Part shown: in pieces, positions 19,820 through 31,154 of the stretch | How the letters are laid out: the number at the start of each line of letters is the position of its first letter | Numbering within the stretch: the first letter of the stretch is position 1 | NCBI GenBank assembly: GCA_018257865.1 | Contig: JAEUBA010000094.1 | Span: forward strand, 58,865-122,864 | Length of the DNA: 64,000 nt | Source of the DNA: Stereocaulon alpinum | Lineage: Eukaryota; Ascomycota; Lecanoromycetes; Lecanorales; Stereocaulaceae | Reading direction: 5' to 3' | Made by a program: the position numbers and the translations under genes | Notes under the pieces: generated by a model | The model's database searches: none | Seen by the model: only the letters and a program-made list of their open reading frames with translations | Told to the model about the DNA's origin: nothing

Positions 19820-22657
19820 TTACAGGGAATCTGTCTGATCCCAATTTGCAGGCACCTGATCCGCGGGCAAGCCCGCAGGTAGACTCGGACCTCGAATGCC
19901 TTTTGGCGCATAATTGGCCGGGCCGTCCCCCTTACTGCGGTCGAAAATCACCTTTGGCGTCCCCTTGGGGTCTTCGAGGTTCGTGAGGTCCAGGTCCACG
20001 CGCCAGATACGCTGGACGTCCGTGTTCTTTGTTAACGCGGGGTACTCCCACCCGCCCCATGCGCTGTCTAAGTTCCACTGGTTATTGGGGAGTTGGCCCT
20101 CCGGGATGAATACGTAGACATCGCCTTTACTGGTTTCGGCAAATGCTTGGGAGAGGTTTTTGAGAAATGGATCGGCCTTTTCCTTGAGCGCGAATTCTTC
20201 ATCGCTGCTCATGCCCGGTCGTTTGAAAGGCTCGACGATGGCTTTCTGCACCGCGAAGCGCCATTCGCCGTCGCAGAGGCCGGTCCAGCTGACTGTGTCC
20301 ATCCCGCACATGTATTTTGTTGCGTACTTGCGCGTCATAGTTCCACCGGTGCTGGGAGCTCCGTTTGAGCCCCAGCCGGTATAGAAGAGGGAAGTTTTGC
20401 GGCCGACGTTCCCATAGGTGCGAATCTGTGCATTACATTCGTCAACACCGGGGATGACAGGATTACAGATGAGTGGTGCGGGTGCGGGGGGTGGGGAGCC
20501 ACCACCAGGGGAGGCAGCGACTGGCTTGGAGGGGATACAGCCACGTTTGTTGAGGAGCAGGTTACGTTCATAAAGCTCGCTACGCTCGAGGGAACGAGTA
20601 GTGTGGTCCCAGGTTTCAGGTTCGTAGGTGTGGCTGACGGTGGTGATATCGACATCTGGGGGATTATAAGCGTCGGCGACGGCCTTGTTGTTGAAGTTGG
20701 GAGGTTCGGCAGCAGGTGTGGCAGCGTCCGCTCTGGGCTTGATGTCTACTGCTCGTTTCCCAAGTCCTTGGCTTTGACATGAAATCTTTGGACCTCCTGC
20801 TGATGCAATGGCACGCTCAACGCATCCACTTTTGATGAAGAAGTCAAGGTTGAAATATGCCTGACCACCCGAGGATGTACTTGCCCAGGACCAACCTGTC
20901 AAGGCGCCACAACCGTTCTCTTGATGGTGCAGACCATCGCCTCCATCTGTCGACCAGCCGTTGATGTTGTAAACCTCGAATTGCCAGCCCCAACCCATAT
21001 CCCAGAAAGCACAGTCCGCTGATGGTGGCGGAGGTGGTGGAGGTGGGCTTGTAGACGAAGGCTTGGGCGGTGCCGTGCTAACGGTAGTGCTTGAACCATC
21101 GCACAAGGTGTAGGTAAGGCCGCCTGCAACGGCCAGATATGATAGAGAACTGCTTGCGCAAGCAATAACGTCCCCAGCAGTATCTGTAGTAGTAAATGGG
21201 TACGGATTGTTGTTCGTTGTGGTTGGTGGCGCGGTAATTGTGGGTGGAGGAATGCTCAGAGTTGTGTATCCACATGGGTTGTCGGTGGATGTTTGGAAAG
21301 GCGTAGTTGTAAGGAAAGACCCTGAGGAGCACTGGCAATAACCCGTGACGCCATTCTGAGGGTCTTGGAATGGAAAGCATAATGGCGGCGATATAGTTGT
21401 AGTCGCGGGTTGGGTTGTGCTAGATATGAGAGTAGATGGTGTGAACCCTGAGGTTGGCCCCAATCCAGTGGCTCCAACAATACCCGTCGATGCAAGGACA
21501 GCTACCGTATAAGTCCACTGAGGGTTCGCCTCGCTCACTCGTGGGTCGACAAAGTCATATTCCGCGCCAGCCGTCTCTCCAGGAAGGAGATTGCCCGAGT
21601 CCACGGATGCAGGTGCAGTGCATGATGAGACCGTGGTGGTCGTAATGGGTGTCAAGCTGCAACCGGAGGCTAAAGAAGACGAATACGTGGAACAGCTTGA
21701 TGTTGTACCTGAGGCGGCCGAAGCACACGATACCCAGTAATCTGTAATTGTGGATCCCGTGCAAGAAGAGCTTGAGGAAGCGGCCGTCGCGGTGGTGGAA
21801 GGTGAGGTGTCGGTTTGGGAAGGTGATGCATTGGTGGGTTCGTTCTTGGACGGTTCCGGTGTGGGTATGTTATCATTGCCGATGGTAATGACAGGCCATG
21901 AAGGGAAAGGCGGAGGGACTGGTGGAGGATAAATGCCGGGAAGGGGACCAACGCCCCAAAGTAAGAGACCACCTCCGCCACAAAACCAGCAGCCCCACAG
22001 AAACGGCACGACTGTATGGTGGCCATTGTCATCTGTTGTTATTTCCGTGTTTGATGCCACTCCAACAATTGATGTGGACTGCGTTGATAATGAGACAATG
22101 CTGATAGTTGACAAAGACGCGGCCGTAGTGATTGTGCCTAGAGGGGTGGTAGTAGGAGAGGAATTACCCGCGGAGGAAACACTGGCCGGGGGAAAGCTTG
22201 ACGTGATCCCGATGGAAACTGTACCGGTGCCAGTGGAGGCGATGCTACTCGGAAGAATGCCAAGAATGGCAGTACCATTGGTTGAAGAGCTAGTGATGGT
22301 GGGCGTAATGGTCAAAGGCCCATTGCTGGAGAGAGGGGTGGGTGAAGTGCTGGGAGTGCTGGTTGAAGAGCCAGTGTTGTTGCTTATGGGAATGACAGTC
22401 GAGGAGCCAATGCTCGGTAATAGAGAAGACGAAGAGCCAGAAATAGACAAGCCGCTGGGTGTCGCAGAGCTGGAGAAGATAAAGCCACTGGCACGAGAGC
22501 CGGTAGCCATGGAGACAGTGGGAAACAACCCATTGGTAAAGGAGCCATTGATTGGGAGGCTGTTAGAGCTTATAGGTTGTTGCCTTGGACCCAGCTGGCC
22601 AGGATATGCATGGATCACGTCGGCCACAACAGCGAGCATCCAGAGGAGTTCCTTCAT
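19820..22657 (-). CDS. Large Ser/Thr-rich secreted protein with C-terminal globular domain
   Basis: Intronless, 945 aa. ATG at 22657 starts a good signal peptide (MKELLWMLAVVADVIHA, residues 1-17). Residues about 25-330 are mucin-like Ser/Thr/Gly/Pro with many possible O- and N-glycosylation sites. A Cys-containing Ser/Thr segment and a poly-Pro run (near 21030) follow. A Trp/Cys-rich module (about 545-640) starts CAFWDMGWGWQFEVYNINGW. Lys-Arg dipeptides near residues 630 (GLGKR) and 703 (LLNKR) suggest Kex2-type processing. The last 210 residues are globular, with SLFYTGWG, KYMCGMD, DVYVFIPEGQ and IWRVDLDL; this looks like an enzyme or binding domain I cannot name. Secreted or wall-associated location is inferred. 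No GPI signal is visible at the C-terminus. Confidence 0.75.
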   Translation of the reverse strand: MKELLWMLAVVADVIHAYPGQLGPRQQPISSNSLPINGSFTNGLFPTVSMATGSRASGFIFSSSATPSGLSISGSSSSLLPSIGSSTVIPISNNTGSSTSTPSTSPTPLSSNGPLTITPTITSSSTNGTAILGILPSSIASTGTGTVSIGITSSFPPASVSSAGNSSPTTTPLGTITTAASLSTISIVSLSTQSTSIVGVASNTEITTDDNGHHTVVPFLWGCWFCGGGGLLLWGVGPLPGIYPPPVPPPFPSWPVITIGNDNIPTPEPSKNEPTNASPSQTDTSPSTTATAASSSSSCTGSTITDYWVSCASAASGTTSSCSTYSSSLASGCSLTPITTTTVSSCTAPASVDSGNLLPGETAGAEYDFVDPRVSEANPQWTYTVAVLASTGIVGATGLGPTSGFTPSTLISSTTQPATTTISPPLCFPFQDPQNGVTGYCQCSSGSFLTTTPFQTSTDNPCGYTTLSIPPPTITAPPTTTNNNPYPFTTTDTAGDVIACASSSLSYLAVAGGLTYTLCDGSSTTVSTAPPKPSSTSPPPPPPPPSADCAFWDMGWGWQFEVYNINGWSTDGGDGLHHQENGCGALTGWSWASTSSGGQAYFNLDFFIKSGCVERAIASAGGPKISCQSQGLGKRAVDIKPRADAATPAAEPPNFNNKAVADAYNPPDVDITTVSHTYEPETWDHTTRSLERSELYERNLLLNKRGCIPSKPVAASPGGGSPPPAPAPLICNPVIPGVDECNAQIRTYGNVGRKTSLFYTGWGSNGAPSTGGTMTRKYATKYMCGMDTVSWTGLCDGEWRFAVQKAIVEPFKRPGMSSDEEFALKEKADPFLKNLSQAFAETSKGDVYVFIPEGQLPNNQWNLDSAWGGWEYPALTKNTDVQRIWRVDLDLTNLEDPKGTPKVIFDRSKGDGPANYAPKGIRGPSLPAGLPADQVPANWDQTDSL

Positions 22658-23645
22658 AGTTGAAGCAGTCAACAGTACGTTGCAACAGAAGAGAGCGTAT
22701 ACGAAGGAAACAAGGAGCGAGCAATGTCAAGGAAAAACGAAGGTCAATATAAAACGAACAGAAGCAGAACGCAATAGAGAAGTAGAAACCGACAGCATGG
22801 CTAAAGTTATAGATGTAGATTTACATAGAAGTGAGGCACAGCGAGTATCTTGAAGAACACTGCATGAAAGCTCTGATGAAACAAGTCAATTCCGAAGACA
22901 ACACAAGATCTGATGAAATAAGCCAATCTCGGAGAAAACCCAAAGCAGCCCTACAGGGTGGGATCATTGGTGAGATGGTCACTGGTGAGATCAAATGATT
23001 ATTGTATGGGTTGGGGGCTGCTGGGGGCTGTGGAGCTCGTTTCACTCCCCAGTCATTCTGAAAATGACCGTCTTCTTCCCCTATTCCCTGCTCCATCTTC
23101 TCACCATGAGTCTGATTGGATACTTGTTTCGGGATACAAGATCATGGGGGGCAGAACTCGGGAAGAAAATTGCTTGATATCAGAGTTGAAGGTCTCAATA
23201 CCTGAGACGTACCGGCGAATTCTGATCGGCTAAGCTAAGCCTCATTGGGTTAGACGAGCTGACGATGGAACGTAGTTCAAACAACAGGTACCGCCCCTCC
23301 GCTGCGGACAATCTCATATGGTCAGCACTAGCTGTTATATACTTCAACCGTCCCTCAGTAGGTAGCTGTGTATAATGTCTCCTGCAATTACAATATTCCA
23401 CTTGAAACAGAGGGGCGACTGACCGAGTGATGACGCGTTGTCGATTCCTATTGATGCTCACGAATACAGCAGTACGATGGCTGGTTGATTGCGATTGCAA
23501 AGCATGCAACTCAACACGAGGCTAGGCGCAGTCGTGTCACGACTTTGTATACCATTAAAAGGCCTTTTTGGTTCGCCTGAACCATCAAATATCTCTATTT
23601 CCACGGACCCTTTCACTGACACCCGAATTATCGGGACATCTAGGA
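22658..23645. other. Divergent promoter region
   Basis: It separates the minus-strand Ser/Thr-rich gene from the plus-strand ankyrin-like gene and should hold both promoters. The first 150 bp upstream of 22657 are purine-rich on the plus strand, i.e. pyrimidine-rich in the coding sense, as in many fungal promoters. No gene or palindrome copy seen. Confidence 0.5.
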
Positions 23646-24242
23646 ATGAAGCTCCCTTCCAGCATAGCTAAAAACAACCCACTCCTTAACGCCATCTCCA
23701 CCAACGATATCCCTACCCTCCGCTCTCTCCTCGAGGATCAAGACCGACAGCTCTTCTCCCAAATCGCACAGAATAGCACCCCAGAAACAGCAGCCTACCT
23801 CCTCTCCCGCTATCCAATCCCTAAAGACTTCTCCCAGGACTCCCCCTCCAATCGAATCCTCAAACCAATCCAATACCTTGCCTGTGAATCTGCGCGCCTT
23901 GGTAATACCGCTGTGTTCCACTATCTCATCAACCAGTATCCCTCCCTCCTTTCTACCTACAATCCCCTTGTCGAAAGCATCTTGGTAAACGCCATAGACG
24001 GCGGTATCGGCATATGGAAAATCATTCTAGAACATAATACAAGCTGGAAGGACTATGAGTTTAGCGGGCATACGGGCTGCGTACTGGAATTTGCTTTAGA
24101 GCCTAGAGATAAGGACGTGCTCGAGTTCTTACTCAGGGAAGGGGCGGATACAGATAGAGCAGGGGATCCAGTGCTGGAGCTGGCCAGAATGCGGGGTGCG
24201 GAAAGTGAGATATTGGAGTTGATCAAAAAGTATAGCGTATAA
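23646..24242 (+). CDS. Small ankyrin-repeat-like protein
   Basis: 198 aa from the ATG at 23646. The open frame extends 26 codons upstream but only to a TTG, which is not a normal fungal start. Diverged ankyrin-type helix pairs are visible: NPLLNAISTNDIPTLRSLLE (about 11-30), a second unit ending TAAYLLSRYP, ARLGNTAVFHYLINQYP, and DKDVLEFLLREGADTDRAGD near the C-terminus, followed by PVLELARMRGAESEILELI. The last two match the ankyrin pattern best. Such proteins are protein-interaction modules; the partner is unknown. No signal peptide or membrane span. An upstream exon cannot be excluded. Confidence 0.6.
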   Translation: MKLPSSIAKNNPLLNAISTNDIPTLRSLLEDQDRQLFSQIAQNSTPETAAYLLSRYPIPKDFSQDSPSNRILKPIQYLACESARLGNTAVFHYLINQYPSLLSTYNPLVESILVNAIDGGIGIWKIILEHNTSWKDYEFSGHTGCVLEFALEPRDKDVLEFLLREGADTDRAGDPVLELARMRGAESEILELIKKYSV

Positions 24243-25054
24243 AAGCTTGCGAGGGCTTCTGCTTCCGCTGTCATTGGCTACGGAATCCTCATAATAGTGT
24301 TGTCTCAGGTCTTTAACCGTGTTTCCAGCCAACATGAGTAGTAAACTCAAGGTGCTGGCCTGAGAGAACCAGGCCATTCAGCTATGTCATTCCTCGATGG
24401 CAGCGCCTCAGAAAAGCTACGGCCTAACACCCTCACTGGCCAAGACCCTCCATCATCTCCGCATCCACCGCTATTGCAGTATCAAAATTCCCATGGTCCC
24501 TCACTCTAAAGTACGAACACACAGCGAGAGCATAGCATGGCCGGGTACCTGAGCATAAAGCAGTATCCTGGACGTAATCTCGTGACATCTATTAATGACC
24601 AGAGGTCTTACTCACGAAATTCACTCAAGTATATCGCGCAAAGTCTGTTAACGGAAGAGCTACAAAAGACGTTAGAAATCGGAGTATTCAACTGGATATG
24701 ACTGACGGAATTACGGACTTCGAACGTTGACAACAAGCCTGACATCATGGTTAGGAGTGGGTGCCACCAATCATGTTGCAAAGCGTGTTTTAACTCTACC
24801 GTCCGCCGAAACTAGCGATGTCTATAGATTTCTCAACTCGGTTCCTTTGCTCGCGCTTATGGTCGTGGGTTAGTGCGCAGCAAACGGCACAGAGCCTCAA
24901 CTAACCACGCGCTTACGTTAGAAAAACCAGACTTCTTTTTAGCTTACCATGTTTCCATGCTTTCAAGGCAATCTTTGCAATATTGACTCTTTGACAAACC
25001 CCGTTTTCACCCTTTTCAATCTGCACCGCCAGAACCACAGGCGGGCATATCTAC
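24243..25054. other. Intergenic region
   Basis: No gene, repeat or RNA gene is visible. It lies at the left end of a gene-poor stretch reaching to 29.1 kb. Confidence 0.5.
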
Positions 25055-25456
25055 TCAGCCAAGTCCCTTTAGGATACCATTCATCTGCCTCCGTGTAGCA
25101 GCCACGAACTCCTGAAGCCCATCTCTGCAACCATCGATCACGGTCATGCACACGAAGCTTACTTTTCCACTTTCGTCTTGAACAGTAGGTCTGAGATGCT
25201 CGGCATATTCGTTGATCGACGCAAAAATTGCTCTACTACTGTCGTCATTATACGCCACGCTGAACCACGCCGAGTGTGCCTGAAAGAAAAGCATAAGCTC
25301 GTCCGTAGTCCGAGATAGGATCTCTTCGGTGAGACTGGGAAGATAGTGCTTGAGATGTTCAGGATAGACTTCTCGCTCTCGAATTCCAGAATTACCCCAG
25401 AAGCTCAATACGGTGGGGCCTCCGACTTTGGAAGTGACGTGATATCAACGCAGAGG
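25055..25456 (-). pseudogene. Unassigned open stretch without a start codon, possible gene remnant
   Basis: On the minus strand a frame is open from just after a TGA near 25459 to the stop at 25055, about 130 codons, with protein-like composition (motifs LSFWGNSGIREREVYPEHL and EILSRTTDELMLFFQAHSAWF). No ATG lies in frame near its beginning. A short upstream frame starting MTLCVDITSLPK ends where this one begins to make sense, so either a frameshift or an unrecognised intron separates them. No family is recognised. It is either an exon of a gene whose other exons I could not place or a decayed copy. Confidence 0.3.
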
Positions 25457-25660
25457 GTCATGACGATGAGTAAAGCATACGACTGTAAGGCTCTAGCTGG
25501 TCTGGATATCAACTACGAGCGGCGAACACTGCTGACTGCATAATGTACTTCTCCCAACTATCCTAACCAAGACTATGACAGAAACCTTATTTAGTAATAT
25601 GAAGCGGTCATTGGAAGTGCAGAGAGACCTGTTTCGCCGATTGAAGCCATGGAATGCGTC

Positions 25661-25969
25661 CTACTCCAGCGTAAGCTCAAAGCGTGCGAGCGGCGGTCCC
25701 CAGAGAAGGTCCGTCTTTGTAGACCTTCCGATAACGACCAGGATGGCCTGAAATGCGGCGGAGACGTCGTCCTTGTACGTGACTCGCCTACGCATATAGT
25801 TATTGACGAAGCTCGCGAAGAGTTTCCGAGGGTCTGACCTTGCGTGACCCAACTGATAGACGCGCAAATTATAGGTAGATGGCCGATAATTTTTGATCAT
25901 GGTACTTTGCACTTCAAGGTAGGATTCTTTGTAGAAACAAGCACAACAATTGAGAAGCTAGAATATTTC
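25661..25969 (-). pseudogene. Remnant of a HET-domain-type (heterokaryon incompatibility) protein
   Basis: The minus-strand frame from about 25969 to 25661 contains a pattern typical of the region following the HET domain in fungal incompatibility proteins: LFASFVNNYMRRRVTYKDDV, then SAAFQAILVVIGRSTKT, then LLWGPPLARFELTLE ending at a TAG. In intact relatives a Trp commonly stands at the stop position, so TAG fits a TGG-to-TAG transition. Neither the N-terminal HET core nor the usual downstream PSWSW segment can be found in frame. HET proteins act in nonself recognition and regulated cell death. This copy appears dead. Family assignment rests on motif resemblance alone. Confidence 0.5.
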
Positions 25970-26069
25970 CTTAACACATAGTATGTGTTCATGTCCTTGT
26001 ATATTTTTGTGTGGAACATCTCCGTCCAGACGTGAGTGGCTCGGATGAGATGGAAAACTAAGACTCTCA

Positions 26070-26081
26070 ATCACGCGTGAT
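26070..26081. repeat. 12-bp palindrome ATCACGCGTGAT, exact copy
   Basis: Exact copy, just upstream (in minus-strand sense) of the HET-type relic and far from any intact gene. Confidence 0.8.
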
Positions 26082-27379
26082 TCAAAGCGTTTTCGTAGAA
26101 GAAGCTCGGTGTAGCAAGAGTTGGCTGTACAGCGGCCTACCAAAGCTCTTTACTAGCTCTTGTCCTACTAGTATTATCGCTTTGGTAGGCTTGGTAGAGA
26201 GAGGTTACAGAGTCGGCTTTGAGGAGGATTAGGCGAACATATTCCTTACATTGTAGCTGGATGATTAAGTCCATTCGCGAATCGAAACACTGGCGAAAGA
26301 CTTTATTCTAGAAGTATTGTCCAGCGCCTCCGAACGGTGCTTTTGTGCATTTGCCCAAGTTAAGAGTAGTACATCATTTAGCACCAATCCTAATGCAACC
26401 CGGCATTGCGACTCTTACGATTCATGGACCCAGAGACTATGTACAGTCTGATTTAGCATTCATAGACTTTGTGCCAGTGTACAGCGGCGGACATACTGCC
26501 AGTATCTCCTCTAGTTCTACTGTTCCACAAACAATTGAACCAAACACGAGGATAAAGGGCGCATCTGAAATATATGAACAACGTAGGCCAAATGACTTTT
26601 GAACGGATGTCAAGCTCTATGCAAGAGTGATATAGTGCAGTACGTTTGTATAGAATAACCTTTCGATCAGCTTTTGGTCCCAATTACTCGGTCTGACTGG
26701 TATATTTCTGCTTCGAAACCCGCGAAGGCCTCCATCCTAGTTAGTCCATCCCAGCCATTTCCTCCCCCTAGTTATACTATACACTTTGAGCTCTGAATAA
26801 TCGTATAGTTCATGGAAAGAAAAAGCAAAAAAGACCATTAAGAGTACCTTCCCGTTTGTCTAGTTCTATATCCATCACGACGTTTTCCGGCTTCGCAAAG
26901 GGTAGCCACTTTTATCTACGTCTTGTACGTCGAGCGAACTCCAATAAGTCCCTATTGTAGACGACCTACTCAGTGGGTTCCTTCCCAACCAGTGGCTGAA
27001 GTCTTATTTACATCGCAGATAATAGGCAATGGTATGTCATAATCACTCAAAACTCCATTGCTGTCCGAGTCGGAGTTGTATCTTGCTCAGCCTGCAGATT
27101 CCGATCCAGATCGAGTACTCTCCCAACGGCGAGATAACGTGGAAGGTAAATTACGCCACCAACGGACTTTTCGATATGCTTTGATGAATGTACTATCGAA
27201 GTCCGTGGCTGCAGCTAAGTCTACAGGAACATCCGTATTATGTTGTATCGCGTGGCTACGAGAAGCAACGGTCAAACATGAGTGATCCAGTCCGCTAGTA
27301 GCTTGATAGGCCGTTTAAATATTCGTGAAGTCTATGGTGGATAAGGCCTGCAACACTAGGTTCTGCTTGCTACTAGTCT

Positions 27380-27402
27380 ACTAGGGCTAGGGCTAGGGCT
27401 TG
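27380..27402. repeat. Short CTAGGG tandem run (about three units)
   Basis: Three consecutive CTAGGG units, resembling a degenerate TTAGGG telomere repeat. Too short to claim telomeric origin. Confidence 0.5.
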
Positions 27403-29142
27403 CCAGGGCCTCCATGCGCACATACAAAAATCTCTGCATGCAATTCTAGCTAGCAACAACATCAATAGCAATAACATTGTTCACCCACCAATTCATGTCT
27501 GATTCTCCTCCAATGAGATCACTGGTATTCTAAAGTAGGCAAACGACTGTGTCCGCATCAAGCGATCGAGCAATAACAAACATTGCAGTGTTCTAAATGC
27601 AACAATGTCCGGCCCGTCAATTAGTCTACCGCTACTTTTGTCACTGTCAGTGTTTCCCAGGAATACCCCAACAGCGATTATGATAGATGCGTCTCACACA
27701 GCTTCCACGCCCTGTGTGTGCTGCGTTAGAAGACCCAGCGCTGTTTAACTATCTCTCTGACCACAATCGTCTCAAAGTTCGAGTTTGAGCAAAGTCTGCG
27801 AGGACTGTGAGCGACCTCTTGAATCCAAGGAGCCATAGCCTGTCTTCGAGCTTACGTATCCCGCAAGCCATAAATAGTCTCTAATGATTTCCATACATAT
27901 CGCTCGTTGAATATCGCAAGTTGGCCGCGCACTTCAGCATGACACTAGGATCTTTGAAACATGTCCCTTCAATTACTCCTGCTCTGAAACGATGACTGGT
28001 CGAGGTTAGTTCAAGGGTTTGGCTTTCGCTCTGTAAAAGGTTCCTGGCCTTAGGGGATTGACTGCTCCCAGACTTCCTAAACTTTGCGCTCACCGAATGC
28101 ATTAGACACCGGAGGAACACAAAGCCTACAATCAAGACGGTAGAACATAAGAAGGTATATCCTAACGACGGGGAGAGACCTCCACAGCCAACAAGCCATG
28201 GTTAGCACCTGAGTGAAGAGAACGAGTCAAACATCTCAAATGTAGATCAGCCGCTACTTAGTTATAATCACCAAGTGGCCTCAATATAAAGCTTGTTATG
28301 TTGCCCTGCCGGAACTTACCAACGCAATGAGAGAGCTAGGCTTTTCTTAAATGGTCATGCGAATAGTCTATAATAGCTTCCAAGTATGAGCGTTGCTTAG
28401 TCTACAAAATCTTCACAATTAATGGCTTTATGTACTTGCCCAGTAATCTACTCCCAGGCTTGACGCCATTGAGGTAGTTGGGGCTTGATGGTAGCATATC
28501 ATCGTTGCTTCACGAAGTTTTTGCGTCCAACACCATCAACTATGGTCCCTATTATTGTCGCCATTGCCGTAAATGTTGCCGTATTTGTGGTCTTCCCCAC
28601 TCTTCGCCAGATGTTATACACAACATTGAGCCTTTTCCTCCCAATCCTTGAGAACATCACGATGCTTACTAGCCCGTGTGTCGCTCTGCCAATGTCTTTA
28701 TCATTCCAACACAGAAGTTCAATATTGAGGCAATTGGACCTAGTCGCGGCCGGCACGTTCAAGTCGTCGTTAGAAGCCAGGGAAGAAAGCCCACTTGTTA
28801 AGCCGTGCTGTGATGTATCTGTCGCCTTTTGGATCATTCGTGATGGCTACGAAGCTCTCACGCTCAGAGCAACCTGAATGTTGAGAATACATTAGAATAG
28901 TATGTGGCTGAATTCACGTTACCTAGCCCGGAAGGCGCCCAAGGTGACTCGCCAGAAAACCCTAGGCTCTTGGGGGCGCCCGGGATGTACTTGGAGCTAT
29001 TAGGGCCGGTTCTGAGCCTATCGACGTTGCAAGCACATTTTTTGGTCCTACGTTCGACTTTGCTAGAATTATCTTTCTCTGCTACTAACACTCTCGATGT
29101 ATGAAAAGCATTCTATGCGTGAACCTTCTCTCGAGTCTCTAG

Positions 29143-30868
29143 TCACCGCACTGATCGCTGGATAAGAGACGTCGGCCCTTGCCGGGCTGAAGTGATATCC
29201 CTGGATTCAGGGTTCGATTGCTGTATGGCTTCCAAAGATTTGCCCCTTGTTTCAGGCATCCATATTGCAAGGACGATTACAGTAAACGTCGAGAGAGCTC
29301 CGAAAAGAAAATAGGCTCCATATGCAGAGTGAGCGAGAAAGATAGGAGTCGCAAATGCAACGAGCCAGTTGGTCAACTATTTGAAATGATTAGCATTGTT
29401 CCTCGGAGGTCTTTCGGGCTGAAGATTCGCAGGGACTTGGGAGTCACACTTACAAAGTTAAGACTTTGAGCAATACTGTTGGCCGCTCCCCTGGTTCTTG
29501 GAGACTGTATCTCGCTTGCATAGATCTTGCCAACGATTCCCCACGTCGACACATACAGCAGTGCGAACAGGAAGATCAGGACAATCACAAGCCATCGACC
29601 AGCGCCTCCTGTGACATGTACACTTCCTGCGGCATACAGACAGCCTATAACAAACATACATCCCGCAAGACCTATACCGCCCACGATGACCGAGGTCCTA
29701 CGGCCCCAGCTGTCCGCATATATCGTCGCAGGAATGGAGATTGCTAACATAAGAATGGCAGATAGCCCTGATGCTAGGAACGAGGCCGTTCCACCCGGAA
29801 GACCGGCCTGGACGAAAAGTATTGGTGCGTACTACAAACATAGACTGAGTTAGTGGCGTGCGAGAATCTGTTATTTCCCGGGGTTGGGACTCGACATACA
29901 TAAAGCACTCCATCAATGCCGCATAATTGAATCATTCCAAGGATGAATAAACCGAGAGCAGTCTTCGCCCTGTATTTTCGATGGAACAAAACAGACAGAC
30001 CTTGCCAAATGGACACTTTAGACTGGTCTTGCTTCGCCGTACTTAAGATATCTTTTTCCACCTCTGCTCTGGACAACTCGAGGCGCTCTAACTCACGCAA
30101 GGCGTCATCACGTCGGTCATGGAGGAGTAGCCAGCGTGGAGACACAGGTAAGTATAGGCAGCTGATTGATAGACCGATTGCCATGATAGCGGCAAGAATG
30201 AAAGGTAGACGCCAAGAGATTGAAGATGCGATATGGATCGTACCGTAACAAGTAAAGTATCCGGCGCAGATACCTGCCGTAGCCATAAACTGTGGCAGCG
30301 ACACTAACATGCCACGTCGCGCCCGTGGAGCGATCTCTGTGATGTAACTATCTCATTTTTGCATTAGCCTATAACAGCTCCATGCAAGAGAATCCCCTTA
30401 CATTGAGACATTGGTCAACCATAGACCTTCACCGATGCCGGCAAGAGCACGCCCGACCAGTAGCATGGACAGATTGATCGAGCCGCCTTCAAGCGCAGAG
30501 CCAACGCAGAAAATCAATGCACCGACGGATACTACGCGAAGATGACCGAAGCGGTCCGCCAGCTGACCAGCAAAGAATCCTGGCGTTGCGCCCATGAGAA
30601 GGAGGAATGAGACTATGAATCCACGCAGGATTGGGGAAAGCTCTCCAAAGACCATGGCAAATTGCGGCATTGTGGTGATCGCCCCTATCGCGCCAGTGTC
30701 GTACCTACCGAACGAATGTTAGAATCTATAAACAGCGCTGGGAACTTTCAAAGCTTACCCATTCAGAAAGCCACCAATAGAGATTACGAGCGTGAACATC
30801 AGGTGTCTTGATGGATGGGTGCTACGGTAGAGCCGGCTAGGCCGGTTTATCCCTAAGGTAGAAGCCAT
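29143..30868 (-). CDS. MFS sugar transporter, five exons
   Basis: Minus-strand exons 30759-30868, 30402-30704, 29900-30347, 29454-29831 and 29143-29376 give 490 aa, normal for the fungal sugar-porter branch of the MFS. Introns are 54-77 nt with GTAAG/GTATGT donors and all joins keep frame. Family signatures in order: GGFLNGYDTGAIGA; G-LADRFGHLRV; GRALAGIGEGLW and YITEIAPRARRG; LPVSPRWLLLHDR; QLCGIDGVLYYAPILF; YADSWGRRTSV; and PETRGKSLEAI near the end. Plasma-membrane proton-coupled sugar or polyol uptake is the established role of the family; the substrate cannot be told. An in-frame ATG at 30991 would add 41 residues; I prefer 30868 (MASTLGINRP). It lies 286 bp downstream of the aldo/keto reductase, same strand. 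Confidence 0.9.
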
Positions 30869-31154
30869 TGCACCTGATTGAAATAGGATCAATACACTGA
30901 AGGCTCTTAGGAATAGAAGATGAGAATGGAGATGAGAAAGATCTAAGAAAGCAAGGACGCTGATATTCTCTTTCAGAGCGTATGCTGTCATATTGCAGGG
31001 TCATACATTGCTGACAATTCCAATGACGTTGCTACACAGCTCACCTACGTTTACTTCCCCGCATGATCTACATATCAACCACGAGACCCCTGCCAAAATT
31101 GTCAATGACCTCGAGTTGTACGACGTTAAGGTATTTGAGCACTAATCTACGCTA

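Larger units (their letters stand above)
25970..29142. other. Gene-poor region
   Basis: About 3.2 kb in which I can support no intact gene. It holds an exact palindrome at 26070-26081 and a short CTAGGG run near 27380-27400. Overlapping opposite-strand frames at 28485-28877 have no recognisable features. CA and TG dinucleotides are present, so it is not strongly RIP-mutated. Open frames at 26345-26683 and 27881-28135 are short and may be further gene relics. Confidence 0.45.

Noticed and set aside
21933..22853. 306-codon plus-strand open frame
   Set aside because: Antisense of the Ser/Thr-rich secreted protein; composition (Val/Glu/Met-rich) mirrors that gene's codons.
28485..28877. Two overlapping opposite-strand frames of 112-130 codons
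   Set aside because: Neither has a recognisable motif, splice context or signal; each explains the other as a shadow.
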